From contig JAJDDQ010000085.1 of assembly GCA_029260215.1 (NCBI GenBank), positions 1 through 64,000 of the forward strand: a DNA stretch of 64,000 nt, read 5' to 3'. This stretch comes from Phycisphaerae bacterium (lineage in GTDB: Bacteria; Planctomycetota; Phycisphaerae; UBA1845). Positions 9,230-17,863 of this stretch are shown piece after piece. The notes below the pieces were generated by a model that saw only the letters and a list, made by a program, of their open reading frames with translations, did no database searches and was not told the DNA's origin. Position 1 is the stretch's first letter, and the number at the start of each line of letters is the position of its first letter. A program made the position numbers and the translations under genes.

Positions 9230-9985
9230 ATGACTTCAGCAAAGAACAATCTGAGCCACATGCTCGTTGATAACTTCCTGTCTGAACAGGACTTACCGGC
9301 GGACAAGGCGCACGCCTGCCCCTACCTGCCGCAGCACTCAGCCGTCAACGAGGGCTTTGTCGTCGAAACGCTCGACCCGGAAATCTACCACGCTTTGATG
9401 GATCGTGGGTTTCGCCGCAGCGGCGACGTGATCTATCGCCCGCGCTGCCCATCCTGCTCAGCCTGTTCCGCGATGCGCATTGCGGTCCATTCGTTTCAAC
9501 GAACGCGATCGCAACGGCGCGTCTGGCGACTCAATCAGGATGTCACCGTCCGCATCGACGACGCCCCGTCAGCCAATGAGGAAAAATGGCGGATGTTCCG
9601 CAGGTACCTCGATCATCAGCACGACACAGCCATGCCGTCGGAATATGAAGATTTTTCCCGCTTCCTCTACAACAGCCCGACGCAAACCCTTGAATTCACC
9701 TATCTGCTCGGCGGGACAACAATCGGCATCGGCATCGCGGATCGAAGCCCACTCTCCATAAGCAGCGTCTACATGTTTTTTGATCCCGCCTTCGCCGACC
9801 GCAGCCCGGGCACGTTCTCGGCGCTGTGGGAAATCGAACATTGCCGCACTTCGGGAATCCCTTACTATTATCTTGGTTATTACATCCCCGAAGCCAAAAC
9901 GATGGCCTACAAAGCCAAGTTCAAGCCATACGAGCTTCTGGACAATTCGTTCGCGTGGCGCGGGGCGTCGTCCGATCCTCGTTGA
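9230..9985 (+). CDS. bpt: Bpt/ATE-type aminoacyl-tRNA--protein transferase
   Basis: 251 residues. The N-terminal CPYLPQHSA and the cluster YRPRCPSCSACSAMRIAV, then F.RTRSQRRV, match the Bpt (aspartate/glutamate leucyltransferase) and arginyl-tRNA protein transferase family. The C-terminal domain holds the GNAT-like half (SSVYMFFDPAF, YYYLGYYI, MAYKAKFKPYELL). The enzyme moves an amino acid from charged tRNA to the N-terminus of a protein, marking it for ClpAP-type degradation. Whether it uses Leu or Arg cannot be read from sequence alone. It starts 9 bases after the DUF554 stop. An alternative start is Met11. Confidence 0.8.
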   Translation: MTSAKNNLSHMLVDNFLSEQDLPADKAHACPYLPQHSAVNEGFVVETLDPEIYHALMDRGFRRSGDVIYRPRCPSCSACSAMRIAVHSFQRTRSQRRVWRLNQDVTVRIDDAPSANEEKWRMFRRYLDHQHDTAMPSEYEDFSRFLYNSPTQTLEFTYLLGGTTIGIGIADRSPLSISSVYMFFDPAFADRSPGTFSALWEIEHCRTSGIPYYYLGYYIPEAKTMAYKAKFKPYELLDNSFAWRGASSDPR

Positions 9986-10003
9986 ATCGACCCTGGAACA
10001 TCA

Positions 10004-11110
10004 ATGCGTCGCCCCATCAGCCTGCGCAACATGGAATTCCGGCGAATCCTGATCGTCAAACCGAGTTCGCTCGGCGACGTTGTGCATGCGCTGCCCGTGC
10101 TCAACGGACTGAGGCAGCGTTACCCGTCGGCGGAAATATCCTGGCTCGTTGGAAAACCCTTCGCGCCGCTCATCGCGGGTCATCCGCAGCTTGACGAGAC
10201 CATCATCTTCGACCGCGAACACTTCAGCCGCTTCGGCAGAAGATGGGCTGCGACGCGGGATTTTTGGCGATTCGTACAATCGTTACGGGCGCGTCGATTT
10301 GAATTGGCGGTCGATCTTCAAGGTCTCTTTCGCAGCGGTTTTTTGACGGCTGCCAGCGGTGCCCGGTATCGACTCGGATTCTCCGACGCCCGCGAAGGTG
10401 CGAGACTTTTCTACAGACAACACATTTCCATCCCCCCCGGCACGCTGCACGCCGTGGACAAGAACTACCTCGTCGCGGGCAACCTTGGTTTCGATGACGT
10501 GCCGATTCGGTTCGATTTCGCACTCAACGGCGTCGAGCGGAACGCGGCGGACGCTGCTCTGCGGGAGAACGACATCGACCCGGCCACGCCGTTCGCAACG
10601 CTCTGGCCTGGCGCACGATGGGAGACCAAGCGCTGGCCGGCGGAACGTTTTTCGCAATTGGCGGATCTTCTTCACAACGAATTCAATCTCTTCCCGGTGC
10701 TGATGGGCGACCCCGGCGAGCGGGAATTGTGCGAACGCATCGCCGAATCCGCGCAGACGACGTGCGCCGTTCTGGCAGGCAAAACCAACATCCGGCAGGC
10801 GATTGCGGTCATCGAGCGTGCTCATGTCACCATCACGCACGATTCCGCGCCCATGCACTTCGCGGCGGCGTTTGGGAGGCCGCTGGTCGCCATCGTCGGC
10901 CCGACCAACCCTGAACGGACCGGGCCTTACAATCGGGCGAACTGCGTGGTGTCCGCCGGTCTGGATTGTTCACCGTGCTACTTGAAACGGGCGTCCCAGT
11001 GTCCCTATGATCTTCGATGTATGGCCGACGTGGGTGTTGAGGACATCGGACGCAGGGTGGCTGAGGTGATTCAGCCGGTTCCCGAAGGCGTGGTCCGCCA
11101 AGAAAACTGA
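10004..11110 (+). CDS. Glycosyltransferase family 9 (heptosyltransferase-like)
   Basis: 368 residues. It opens with FRRILIVKPSSLGDVVHALPVL, the characteristic GT9 N-terminus, and has VDLQGLFRSG, WPGARWETKRWP, VLAGKT and the donor-binding region ITHDSAPMHFAAAFGRPLVAIVGPTNP. These are the hallmarks of ADP-heptose:LPS heptosyltransferases such as WaaC/WaaF. The likely role is transfer of a heptose-type sugar onto lipid A core or another surface glycan on the cytoplasmic side. The acceptor is unknown. The gene follows bpt with an 18-base gap. A second possible start is at 10031. Confidence 0.85.
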   Translation: MRRPISLRNMEFRRILIVKPSSLGDVVHALPVLNGLRQRYPSAEISWLVGKPFAPLIAGHPQLDETIIFDREHFSRFGRRWAATRDFWRFVQSLRARRFELAVDLQGLFRSGFLTAASGARYRLGFSDAREGARLFYRQHISIPPGTLHAVDKNYLVAGNLGFDDVPIRFDFALNGVERNAADAALRENDIDPATPFATLWPGARWETKRWPAERFSQLADLLHNEFNLFPVLMGDPGERELCERIAESAQTTCAVLAGKTNIRQAIAVIERAHVTITHDSAPMHFAAAFGRPLVAIVGPTNPERTGPYNRANCVVSAGLDCSPCYLKRASQCPYDLRCMADVGVEDIGRRVAEVIQPVPEGVVRQEN

Positions 11111-11135
11111 TTCTGAGGCGCAGACGGGGGGCGCG

Positions 11136-11801
11136 GTGGCCGATAGATTAGTGGTCAGCCGCACGCGACGGGGCGTGCGCAAACTCCAATCGCGAACGAG
11201 TCCAGGCGTGACCCGCAACTGGCGAAAACTCCGTAGGTTCATCCTGCACAATACGTTGCATGCAGACGACACGCCGCATTCGATCGCGATGGGCGCCGCC
11301 GTTGGCATGTTCGTGGGCTTCACGCCCACGCTCGGATTTCAGACAATCATCGCCGTAGCGATCGCGGCGGCCCTTCGCGTGAACAAAGCCGCCCCCATCG
11401 TCTTCGTCTGGGTGACGAACGTCTTTACCGCGATTCCGATTTACGCACTTTGCCACCGTGTGGGCGTGGGGCTGATGGCCGCCTTCGGGAAACCGGTGGT
11501 CGCAACGGCTGACAAGGCGTTGATCGCGCCCATCGAAAAAGCACACAGCGGCGGATTCGCGCAATTGCTCTCGCTTCAGTGGTGGATGGACACCGCCGCC
11601 GTCTTGACGCGTATTGGCAAGGAAATGTGGGTGGGGTGTTTGCTGGTGGCGTTCATCGTGGGAACGATCACCTATTTCGTTTGCCGATGGTCCGTCGGTC
11701 ACTACCGCCAGCGTCGCGAGCAGCGTCGTAACGCGCTCACCGCCCGCCGGGCTGCCCGCCCGTTCACCAAGCGCGTCCGGGCGCGTGAGCCGCTCGTCTA
11801 A
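11136..11801 (+). CDS. DUF2062 domain membrane protein
   Basis: 221 residues with a GTG start 25 bases after the GT9 gene, preceded by GGGGGGCG. The core SIAMGAAVGMFVGFTPTLGFQT, then AAALRVNKAAPIVFVWVTN, is the DUF2062 signature. There are three or four hydrophobic segments and a strongly basic C-terminal tail (HYRQRREQRRNAL...RAAR). DUF2062 proteins are often near glycosyltransferases and are thought to work in envelope biogenesis, but no activity is established. The context fits such a role. Confidence 0.8.
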   Translation: MADRLVVSRTRRGVRKLQSRTSPGVTRNWRKLRRFILHNTLHADDTPHSIAMGAAVGMFVGFTPTLGFQTIIAVAIAAALRVNKAAPIVFVWVTNVFTAIPIYALCHRVGVGLMAAFGKPVVATADKALIAPIEKAHSGGFAQLLSLQWWMDTAAVLTRIGKEMWVGCLLVAFIVGTITYFVCRWSVGHYRQRREQRRNALTARRAARPFTKRVRAREPLV

Positions 11802-11816
11802 GCCACAGCCAGAATC

Positions 11817-12455
11817 ATGACACTTCGCCTGAAAAACAACCTTACGCTCATTCTCGCGTCGAGCAGTCCGCAACGGGCGCAATTATTGCGCGACGCCGAC
11901 TACGCGTTCCAGATCACACCGCCCCCTATGGACGAGCCGAACGACATGGGCGCGTCCGTTCCGCCGGAATCGCAGGCGGAAGCATTAAGCTTTTTCAAAG
12001 CGCGCTCGGTGGCGAAGGCCGGTGCGACGGGGCTGATCCTCGGGGCGGACACCATCGTCGCCCTTGAAAACGAGGTTTTCGGCAAGCCGGCGGATCGCGA
12101 AGACGCCCGCCGGATTCTGGCCCGACTGATGGGCACGACGCAGCGCGTCATCACCGGCGTCACCCTGCTCGATACAGCCAACAACACGCGCCGCATCGCC
12201 CATGATGTAACGCTGGTGACTATGCGTCCCATGACCGAGCGGGCCGTCGAGAAATACCTCGATACAGGCCAATGGCGTGGCAAAGCGGGTGCCTACGGCA
12301 TACAGGATACGGGCGACGTTTTCGTTGAACACATTTCCGGAAGTTTCACCAACGTCGTCGGCATGCCGATGGAATTGCTTTCCCGGCTCATCGAGGATTG
12401 GGTCGAAAGCGACTCCGCCGATCACAAGCCGACAAAGACCCCGACGCACGGCTGA
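11817..12455 (+). CDS. maf: Maf-like nucleotide pyrophosphatase
   Basis: 212 residues. LILASSSPQRAQLLRDA matches the Maf N-terminal motif (ASxSPRR), GADTIVAL carries the catalytic Asp, and FGKPADREDARRILARLMGTTQRVITGV matches the family core. MPMELLSRL closes the fold. Maf proteins hydrolyse non-canonical or canonical NTPs to NMP and pyrophosphate and are linked to septum control or nucleotide pool cleaning. It is the last gene of the operon, 15 bases after the DUF2062 gene, and a palindromic R2 repeat sits 20 bases after its stop. Confidence 0.88.
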   Translation: MTLRLKNNLTLILASSSPQRAQLLRDADYAFQITPPPMDEPNDMGASVPPESQAEALSFFKARSVAKAGATGLILGADTIVALENEVFGKPADREDARRILARLMGTTQRVITGVTLLDTANNTRRIAHDVTLVTMRPMTERAVEKYLDTGQWRGKAGAYGIQDTGDVFVEHISGSFTNVVGMPMELLSRLIEDWVESDSADHKPTKTPTHG

Positions 12456-12474
12456 GGTGCATGCAGCCCGAAAC

Positions 12475-12504
12475 GAACCGCGAACTTCAGTTCGCGCGGA
12501 TTTT
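12475..12504. repeat. Dispersed palindrome R2, copy 1
   Basis: CCGCGAACTTCAGTTCGCGCGG with flanks GAA and ATTTT: inverted arms CGCGAAC/GTTCGCG around a short loop. Related copies are at 37166-37194, 42858-42888 and 53663-53700. It lies 20 bases after the maf stop, so it could act as a transcript end. Confidence 0.75.
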
Positions 12505-12572
12505 CCTCTGAATAACTCCTGCGAATCCAGTCAACGTAAAGCCCCCTGGTGCGTTGGCACGCGTCGTTCGAA

Positions 12573-12613
12573 GGGAGGCATGCCCGTCTCGACGGCGGGC
12601 ATGTTGCACCAAC
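12573..12613. repeat. Dispersed hairpin R3, copy 1
   Basis: GGCATGCCCGTCTC...GGCGGGCATGTTGC, a hairpin with GCATGCCCG/CGGGCATG arms. Similar copies are at 43039-43079, 46243-46284 and 46332-46370. Confidence 0.7.
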
Positions 12614-12706
12614 AGCGTAATCATGGCTGCGCTGCACGCAGCCATGTGTAATGTCGGATGACAGGAAACACTGTGCGGACAAGATTTTCTTGTGCAAACG
12701 CAACGG

Positions 12707-12869
12707 TCGCCCTCTTCCTCCCCTCCTTGCAAAGGAGGGGCTTGGGGGAGGTTTCTTCTGCAAAGCAAGGCGTTTCTCTGGTCCAGACCCCCCTGTATCC
12801 CCCCTTTGCAAGGGGGGAAAAGATGTTCCCAATCGTGAGAAAAGGACGGAAAATATACACGCATTGCAC
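12707..12869. repeat. Dispersed long inverted repeat R5, copy 1
   Basis: About 160 bp, strongly similar to 35208-35369. The left arm hairpin CCCTCCTTGCAAAGGAGGGG (12721-12740) and the right arm CCCCCCTTTGCAAGGGGGG (12799-12817) are reverse complements over CCTTGCAAAGG. Both copies end near GCATTGCAC. The 12456-12897 gap holds only R2, R3 and R5; open frames inside it look like translated repeat sequence, not genes. Confidence 0.75.
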
Positions 12870-12897
12870 TTAGCCGACCTGTTGCGGTCGGCGGCGA

Positions 12898-13608
12898 TCA
12901 GCCCTCGGCGTGCCCGCCGTCGGATTCACGCAGCGCCAGGGGTGGGCCCAGAATTTCACTCAGCACGATCGCCTGTCGCAGAGCTGTTTTGTTGAGTTTG
13001 CGCGGCAGCAAGCTTCTCGAACGATCGTGATCAATGGTTTGGCGTTCGCCGCTTCGGCGTTCGGCGGTTCGGCGCTCGGCGGCGCTGGCGATTTCTCCGG
13101 CTGCGCGCAGGCGCCGAGTGCGTTCGCGGCTCGTGGGCGTTGCACGCGGAGCCATCGGTTTCGGTGCGACCTTGGCCTGCGGCGCGACTGGCGGGCGGCT
13201 CGACGGTGGGCGAACGGGCTTGGCCCGCGGGATTTCAGGTCGCGAAACAGTGTGCGCGGGAGCAGCTTCTTGCGGCGGGCGAATCGGTTTGACGCGACGC
13301 GGACGCGGTTCCCTGGGGCTGACTTTGACCGGCGGCACGGGGGGACTGTCCACCGACTGCGGACGCGGCTTCGCCATGCTCACCACGCCGGACGGCAGCG
13401 GTTGAGCGGTAGTTTTCGCGGTTGATGACTTTTCGCCCTCCGCCTCGTCGCCGTCGGCTGTTTTCTTGTTGCCGGACCAATCGCGAATCTTGTCGCCCAA
13501 TTTGGACAGCAGGGGGAAGACGACCACGATGAGGAGATAGATAAGCCCCCCCCACCCGCGAGGGTCGTCGTCCTGAGCCAGCAGAATGACACCAATCAAA
13601 TCATGCAT
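12898..13608 (-). CDS. Proline-rich single-pass membrane protein in the floA operon
   Basis: 236 residues. A short N-terminus contains one membrane helix (about 18-37, GGLIYLLIVVVFPLLSKLGD). A long Pro/Arg/Lys-rich disordered middle follows (about 50-190), with many basic PPRPRRVK-like stretches. The end is a compact predicted helix, LRQAIVLSEILGPPLALRE. I do not recognise an enzyme. The gene starts 2 bases after the floA stop, so it is almost certainly co-transcribed with the flotillin genes and may be a scaffold or cytoplasmic adaptor for the membrane complex. That role is inferred from position only. The conserved-looking C-terminal helix is where I would look for a partner-binding site. 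Confidence 0.7.
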   Translation of the reverse strand: MHDLIGVILLAQDDDPRGWGGLIYLLIVVVFPLLSKLGDKIRDWSGNKKTADGDEAEGEKSSTAKTTAQPLPSGVVSMAKPRPQSVDSPPVPPVKVSPREPRPRRVKPIRPPQEAAPAHTVSRPEIPRAKPVRPPSSRPPVAPQAKVAPKPMAPRATPTSRERTRRLRAAGEIASAAERRTAERRSGERQTIDHDRSRSLLPRKLNKTALRQAIVLSEILGPPLALRESDGGHAEG

Positions 13609-13610
13609 GT

Positions 13611-14669
13611 CTATGATTCGTGATTGCCGGGCTTGGGACGATCCGGCTCGCCGATGTTCTCGCGCATCTGGGTGTCCGCCATGATGTTCTTCATGCGGTA
13701 GTAGTCGAGCACACCGAGATTCCCGCTGCGGAACGCGTCGGCCATCGCGAGTGGAATCTGAGCTTCCGCCTCAACAACTTTGGCGCGGTTTTCCTCGACG
13801 AGTGCGTGCATTTCCGCTTCGCGTGCTCGGGCCATCGCCGCGCGTTTCTCAGCCTCTGCCTGAAAACGTCTTTTGTCGGCTTCTGCCTGTTCCTGCTGGA
13901 GTTTGGCACCGACGTTGGCCTCCTGCGAAACGCCCGCGACGCTGATGTCGGCGATATCGACGGAGAGGATTTCGAAAGCGGTGCCCGAATCCAGCCCGCT
14001 GGCAAGCGCCCGGCGGGCGATGTCGTCCGGATTTTCGAGGACGTCTTTGTAGGTATTGGCTGACCCGATGGCGCTGACGATGGCTTGGCCTACGCGGGCG
14101 ACGATGGTTTCCTCGGTCGCACCGCCAATGAGTTGCTTGATGTTGGTCCGCACGGTCACGCGGGCTTGGGCGAGAAGACGGATGCCGTCTTTGGCTACCG
14201 CATCGAGCCGCGAAACCGGCTGGTCCGCGCTTGGGCAATCGATCACCTTCGGATTCACCGAAGTGTTGACTGCTTCGAGGATATCCCGGCCGGCCAGGTC
14301 GATGGCGCATGCGGTGCGCCAGTCCAGTTCAATCAGGGCGCGGTTGGCGCGAATGATCGCGCCGCACACAAACTGCACGCGCCCGCCGGCGAGATAGTGA
14401 CTTTCCAGGTCCGTGGTGGTTACATCGTGGATGCCGGCTTTGACCAGTTGAATCTTGCTTTGGACGATGGTGGAGAGATGCACCTTTCGCAGGCGCATTC
14501 CGACCAGATCCCGAATGCCCACTTTGGCGTTGCTGAAATACGCCTGCATCCACAGGCCAACGAATTGGAACAACAGCAGCGAGCCGATCAGGAGAGCGAG
14601 GGCCAGCCCGACGCCGATCACCCAATTAACCGTGCTGGACAAGGCGATGAGATTCGCGGAGTCAATCAT
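13611..14669 (-). CDS. floA: Flotillin-like protein FloA
   Basis: About 352 residues. An N-terminal membrane hairpin ([23 protein letters not shown]) is followed by the SPFH-like domain of the bacterial FloA/YqfA type ([71 protein letters not shown]). A coiled-coil stretch rich in Ala/Glu ([32 protein letters not shown]) comes next, and then [19 protein letters not shown]. FloA organises functional membrane microdomains. The ATG at 14669 is preceded by AAGGA at good spacing, which favours it over a TTG at 14684. Directly downstream of two NfeD genes, the classical partners. Confidence 0.92.
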   Translation of the reverse strand: MIDSANLIALSSTVNWVIGVGLALALLIGSLLLFQFVGLWMQAYFSNAKVGIRDLVGMRLRKVHLSTIVQSKIQLVKAGIHDVTTTDLESHYLAGGRVQFVCGAIIRANRALIELDWRTACAIDLAGRDILEAVNTSVNPKVIDCPSADQPVSRLDAVAKDGIRLLAQARVTVRTNIKQLIGGATEETIVARVGQAIVSAIGSANTYKDVLENPDDIARRALASGLDSGTAFEILSVDIADISVAGVSQEANVGAKLQQEQAEADKRRFQAEAEKRAAMARAREAEMHALVEENRAKVVEAEAQIPLAMADAFRSGNLGVLDYYRMKNIMADTQMRENIGEPDRPKPGNHES

Positions 14670-14707
14670 CAAACATTCCTTCAAACCATGAGTCGGATTT
14701 CGATCCG

Positions 14708-15211
14708 TCAGGCGTCCGCCGCCTCACGCAATTCAGCCACTTCGAGCAGGCGGCCTCGCAAACCGACGGCACGCACCGCACAGCCAGCATCGATCATGCC
14801 GCTGTCACACAGACATTCTAGCCGCCGGCCGTCGAATTCGCACGCACCCACCGGACGCAACGGCGTGAGCGATCGCCCAACCTTGCCGACCACAGCCTCC
14901 ATCTCCGAGGTATCCACACCGAAGTCGCTCCTGGTGTACACCGGGTTCGGCGGCACCACGCGCCGCCCGACGGCTGTGTGCGGGAAAATCTGGACGGTGA
15001 CGATTGCGGCGGCGGGAATAACGATCAGCGATGCCACCAGCGCAATCATGCCGCCAGTCGAGCCGTAGGTTTGAAACGTGATCACGATCGCGGCGATCAG
15101 CGTTCCCAGGCCCACTATCGTCAGAATCCCCTGCGACGGGATGAATATCTCGAGCACGAGAATGACGCAGGCGACGGCGTATAACAGTGTCAGGGCGGTT
15201 GCATCATTCAT
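14708..15211 (-). CDS. Short NfeD-family membrane protein
   Basis: About 167 residues. Two or three N-terminal membrane helices ([30 protein letters not shown] and [21 protein letters not shown]) are followed by a soluble C-terminal domain of the NfeD OB-fold type ([36 protein letters not shown]...[13 protein letters not shown]). It lacks the protease domain of the long NfeD. Start choice: ATG at 15211; a TTG seven codons upstream is possible. In the order NfeD long, NfeD short, FloA it probably helps assemble the flotillin complex. Confidence 0.85.
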   Translation of the reverse strand: MNDATALTLLYAVACVILVLEIFIPSQGILTIVGLGTLIAAIVITFQTYGSTGGMIALVASLIVIPAAAIVTVQIFPHTAVGRRVVPPNPVYTRSDFGVDTSEMEAVVGKVGRSLTPLRPVGACEFDGRRLECLCDSGMIDAGCAVRAVGLRGRLLEVAELREAADA

Positions 15212-15258
15212 ATTGAATGCGATCCGGAACAATTCTGTTCGTTCGCAACGGCGCGGAA

Positions 15259-16893
15259 CTATCGCACGCGCCGGACGACCACGCGATTGCCACGCCGCTC
15301 GATCACCTCGACCTCGGTCCCGTCATCAACCACTTCGCCCTGACTGACCACATCCACAAGTCGGCCGCCGAAACGCACCTTGCCGGACGGTCTCAGTATG
15401 CCGACGGCTAAACCCACATCGCCCACGCGCGCGAAACCGGGGTACGGATCGTCGGGCATGACGTCGGAGGGGGCGGGGTTGGCAGGGATGACACCGCGCA
15501 CGTAGGGAATACGGTCGAGGTATTTGCTGACCAGCACCATCCCCGCGATCGACAGGCCTAACGATGCGCCCAACGCCTGCACACCGGCCTCCAACGCATC
15601 GACACCCGGCTGCAAGCTGGGCCAATGGATCGGCAAGCTGCCCGGCTCGTCCGGGATGAACGTCGCCAGCAGGCCCAGGAGCACGAAGAGAATCCCGGAG
15701 ATGCCAGCCACACCGAAACCGGGGATGACGAACAACTCGACGGCGATGAGCACGAACCCGAGCGCGACCAGGAGAACTTCCCAGATGTTGGCCAACCCGG
15801 TCAGGAACGGTGCGCCGAGGAACACGGTCAACGCGATGACAGCCACCGCGCCCGGTACGCCCAGACCCGGCGTGTTGAATTCAACGTAGGCACCGAGGAA
15901 AACGATGATGAGCAGGAAGATGCGCACCGGCATGGATGTCATCCAGCGCGTGAGAATCTCGACCGTCGTGAAATCGAATCGCTCAAAACCGCCGGCTACG
16001 TCGTAGCGCGTGCCCAGGCTCGATTCGCCGGAGACAATGCCCTTCGAGAATCCCAAAGCGAAAGCGCGACTCTGCGACATGGTCAGCAGTTCGGTGGCGG
16101 AAACGATCGGCTGGTGTATTTTGGTGCTCTCGCCCGTCACGGGGTCTTCGTATTCCGTCACCAGTCGCCACGGCGTTTTCTCAGCCGTTGTGGTGACCTC
16201 CACGCCGAGAATAATTTTTTTCTCTTCCTTTTCGCCGACCAGTTCGCTTTTTTCCTTCGCATCGACGAATCGCCGCTCGCCCGTTTCGACGTTCTCCAGC
16301 CAATAGACTTCGCGTTCCTTCACGACCATCGATTCGCACAGAAGAACGTCGTACCCGTGACGACGGGCTGAGTCGCGGAATTGTTCCAGGACCGGGCTTT
16401 CCGCCTTAGCGCGAAGCGCCTCGGGAACCTCCTCCGCGCCCATCGGGCCGCCCATGATGACACCGCAGTCGCCGATTACGGACGCTTTGGCCATCACGAT
16501 TTCGTCACAGGCCACGGAAATCATCGAGCCGGCGGAGTACGCATCAGTGTTGATCCACGCAACGGTCTTCACGTCTTCCAGATTTTTGATGTAGTTGCAG
16601 ATGTCCAGCGCGCTGGTCACGTAGCCGCCCGGCGTGTTCATTTCGAAGACGATCAGATTCGCACCGCCCTCAATTGCAAGCTCGACGCGACGCTTGATGC
16701 TCTCGGTCGTGACATCCGTAATCTCATCGGAAATCGGCACGATCGCCCCTCGGAGCGTTTCCACTTCCGCTTCCGGTTCCGCAGCAGCTTCGTCCGAACG
16801 AACGACCGGTGCGACCACCGAGAGCGCAAGCGCGATCCCCAGCAATCGAAAGAGCGTCCAGCCTGCGTCGGTTCTGATGGTTCCCAAATTCAT
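15259..16893 (-). CDS. NfeD-like membrane serine protease (ClpP class)
   Basis: About 544 residues. A signal peptide or N-terminal helix (GIALALSVVAPVVRS) leads into a ClpP-like domain: LIVFEMNTPGGYVTSALDIC, then WINTDAYSAGSMISVACDEIVMAKASVIGDCGV, where the Ser in YSAGS is the likely nucleophile. Four or more membrane segments (about 320-450) and a C-terminal NfeD OB-fold domain ending VVVRRVR follow. Long NfeD proteins cleave the C-terminus of stomatin/flotillin partners, consistent with the floA gene downstream. The ATG at 16893 has AAAGGTG nine bases upstream. An in-frame extension to 16941 lacks support. The gap 16894-17080 holds no gene. Confidence 0.9.
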   Translation of the reverse strand: MNLGTIRTDAGWTLFRLLGIALALSVVAPVVRSDEAAAEPEAEVETLRGAIVPISDEITDVTTESIKRRVELAIEGGANLIVFEMNTPGGYVTSALDICNYIKNLEDVKTVAWINTDAYSAGSMISVACDEIVMAKASVIGDCGVIMGGPMGAEEVPEALRAKAESPVLEQFRDSARRHGYDVLLCESMVVKEREVYWLENVETGERRFVDAKEKSELVGEKEEKKIILGVEVTTTAEKTPWRLVTEYEDPVTGESTKIHQPIVSATELLTMSQSRAFALGFSKGIVSGESSLGTRYDVAGGFERFDFTTVEILTRWMTSMPVRIFLLIIVFLGAYVEFNTPGLGVPGAVAVIALTVFLGAPFLTGLANIWEVLLVALGFVLIAVELFVIPGFGVAGISGILFVLLGLLATFIPDEPGSLPIHWPSLQPGVDALEAGVQALGASLGLSIAGMVLVSKYLDRIPYVRGVIPANPAPSDVMPDDPYPGFARVGDVGLAVGILRPSGKVRFGGRLVDVVSQGEVVDDGTEVEVIERRGNRVVVRRVR

Positions 16894-17080
16894 GCGTTGA
16901 CACCTTTGCGCGTCGCACGGACGCCGCCCCGAGACAGCCACAATGACGGAGCGTCGCGACGGCTTCCTATTCTAGGATTGCAGGATACCAGCGGCAAGCG
17001 GCGCACGCCCGATTCAACGCGAATCAGAAGCTCGGATTCCCGCCGCAACCTGTGGGAACGTGTCGGAACATGTCTGATTT

Positions 17081-17863
17081 CTACTCGGATGCTCGGCACG
17101 CGGTGAAAATGAGATCATTGGAAACCGCGAGATCGAACGGTACACGGTCATACCCGCCGTAAACATTTTCGACCTGCAAGCCCGCTTGGCTGCACCATTG
17201 ACGCGCGTCGGCCTCTGAAACAGCGAAAAGCGTTCCGCACGTCGACCGCGATCGCCACGACTCCCCCTCGCGCCACATTGTCGTGTTCGTCACGCAACAC
17301 TGATCGCCATCGAACGAAAAATGCCTGACCGAGACGTACTCCACGCCGTCGTGCGACACCACGCGAGGCCCACGCACGCAAGGCTTCTCTTCGCGCATTT
17401 TCTGAAAATTGACAATCTGCACGAAAATTTTTCCGCCCGGTCGCAGGCAAGCGCCAAAACGCACCATGGCCTGCGCGCAAGCGTCGCGCGACGCGGCGGC
17501 GGCCAGCGCGTTGCCGAGACAGATGATCCCGTCGAACGGACCGGGGGCTTTGTCCGCGATCGTGTCGTAGGTTCCGCAAACAGTGCGCACATCCACGGCG
17601 GCATGTTTTGCATGATACGTCGCGCGACCCAGCATACCTTCGTCAGGATCGAGACAGGTCACGTTGTAGCCGAGGCCAGCCAGCGCGACGGCTTGATGCC
17701 CCGGACCGCTGCCCGCATCCAGAATACCGTGCTCGCCCGGCCGCCCCAGAACGTTCGTCAACACCGGCAGCTCCCGTTTCAGGCGTGCGTCCCAGTTGAT
17801 CCCGCGATCGTACCATTCAGGCCTGTCGAAAAATTCCGGGTACTTCGTTTCCTGAGCATTCAT
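17081..17863 (-). CDS. Class I SAM-dependent methyltransferase
   Basis: 260 residues. ILDAGSGPGHQAVALAGLGYNVTCLDPDEGML is motif I plus the acidic end of strand 2 of the Rossmann methyltransferase fold. FDGIICLGNAL is motif IV-like and LRPGGKIFVQIVNF follows motif V. The substrate is unknown. Its ATG overlaps the stop of the TIGR03790 gene (ATGA), so the two are translationally coupled. Together with dtd and the WYL regulator upstream it forms a probable operon. Confidence 0.85.
   Translation of the reverse strand: MNAQETKYPEFFDRPEWYDRGINWDARLKRELPVLTNVLGRPGEHGILDAGSGPGHQAVALAGLGYNVTCLDPDEGMLGRATYHAKHAAVDVRTVCGTYDTIADKAPGPFDGIICLGNALAAAASRDACAQAMVRFGACLRPGGKIFVQIVNFQKMREEKPCVRGPRVVSHDGVEYVSVRHFSFDGDQCCVTNTTMWREGESWRSRSTCGTLFAVSEADARQWCSQAGLQVENVYGGYDRVPFDLAVSNDLIFTACRASE

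Noticed and set aside
12487-12873. Several overlapping frames in the 12.5-12.9 kb gap
   Set aside because: They translate repeats R2, R3 and R5 (peptides such as EPRTSVRADF and PPLCKGG), which recur at other places without a gene.
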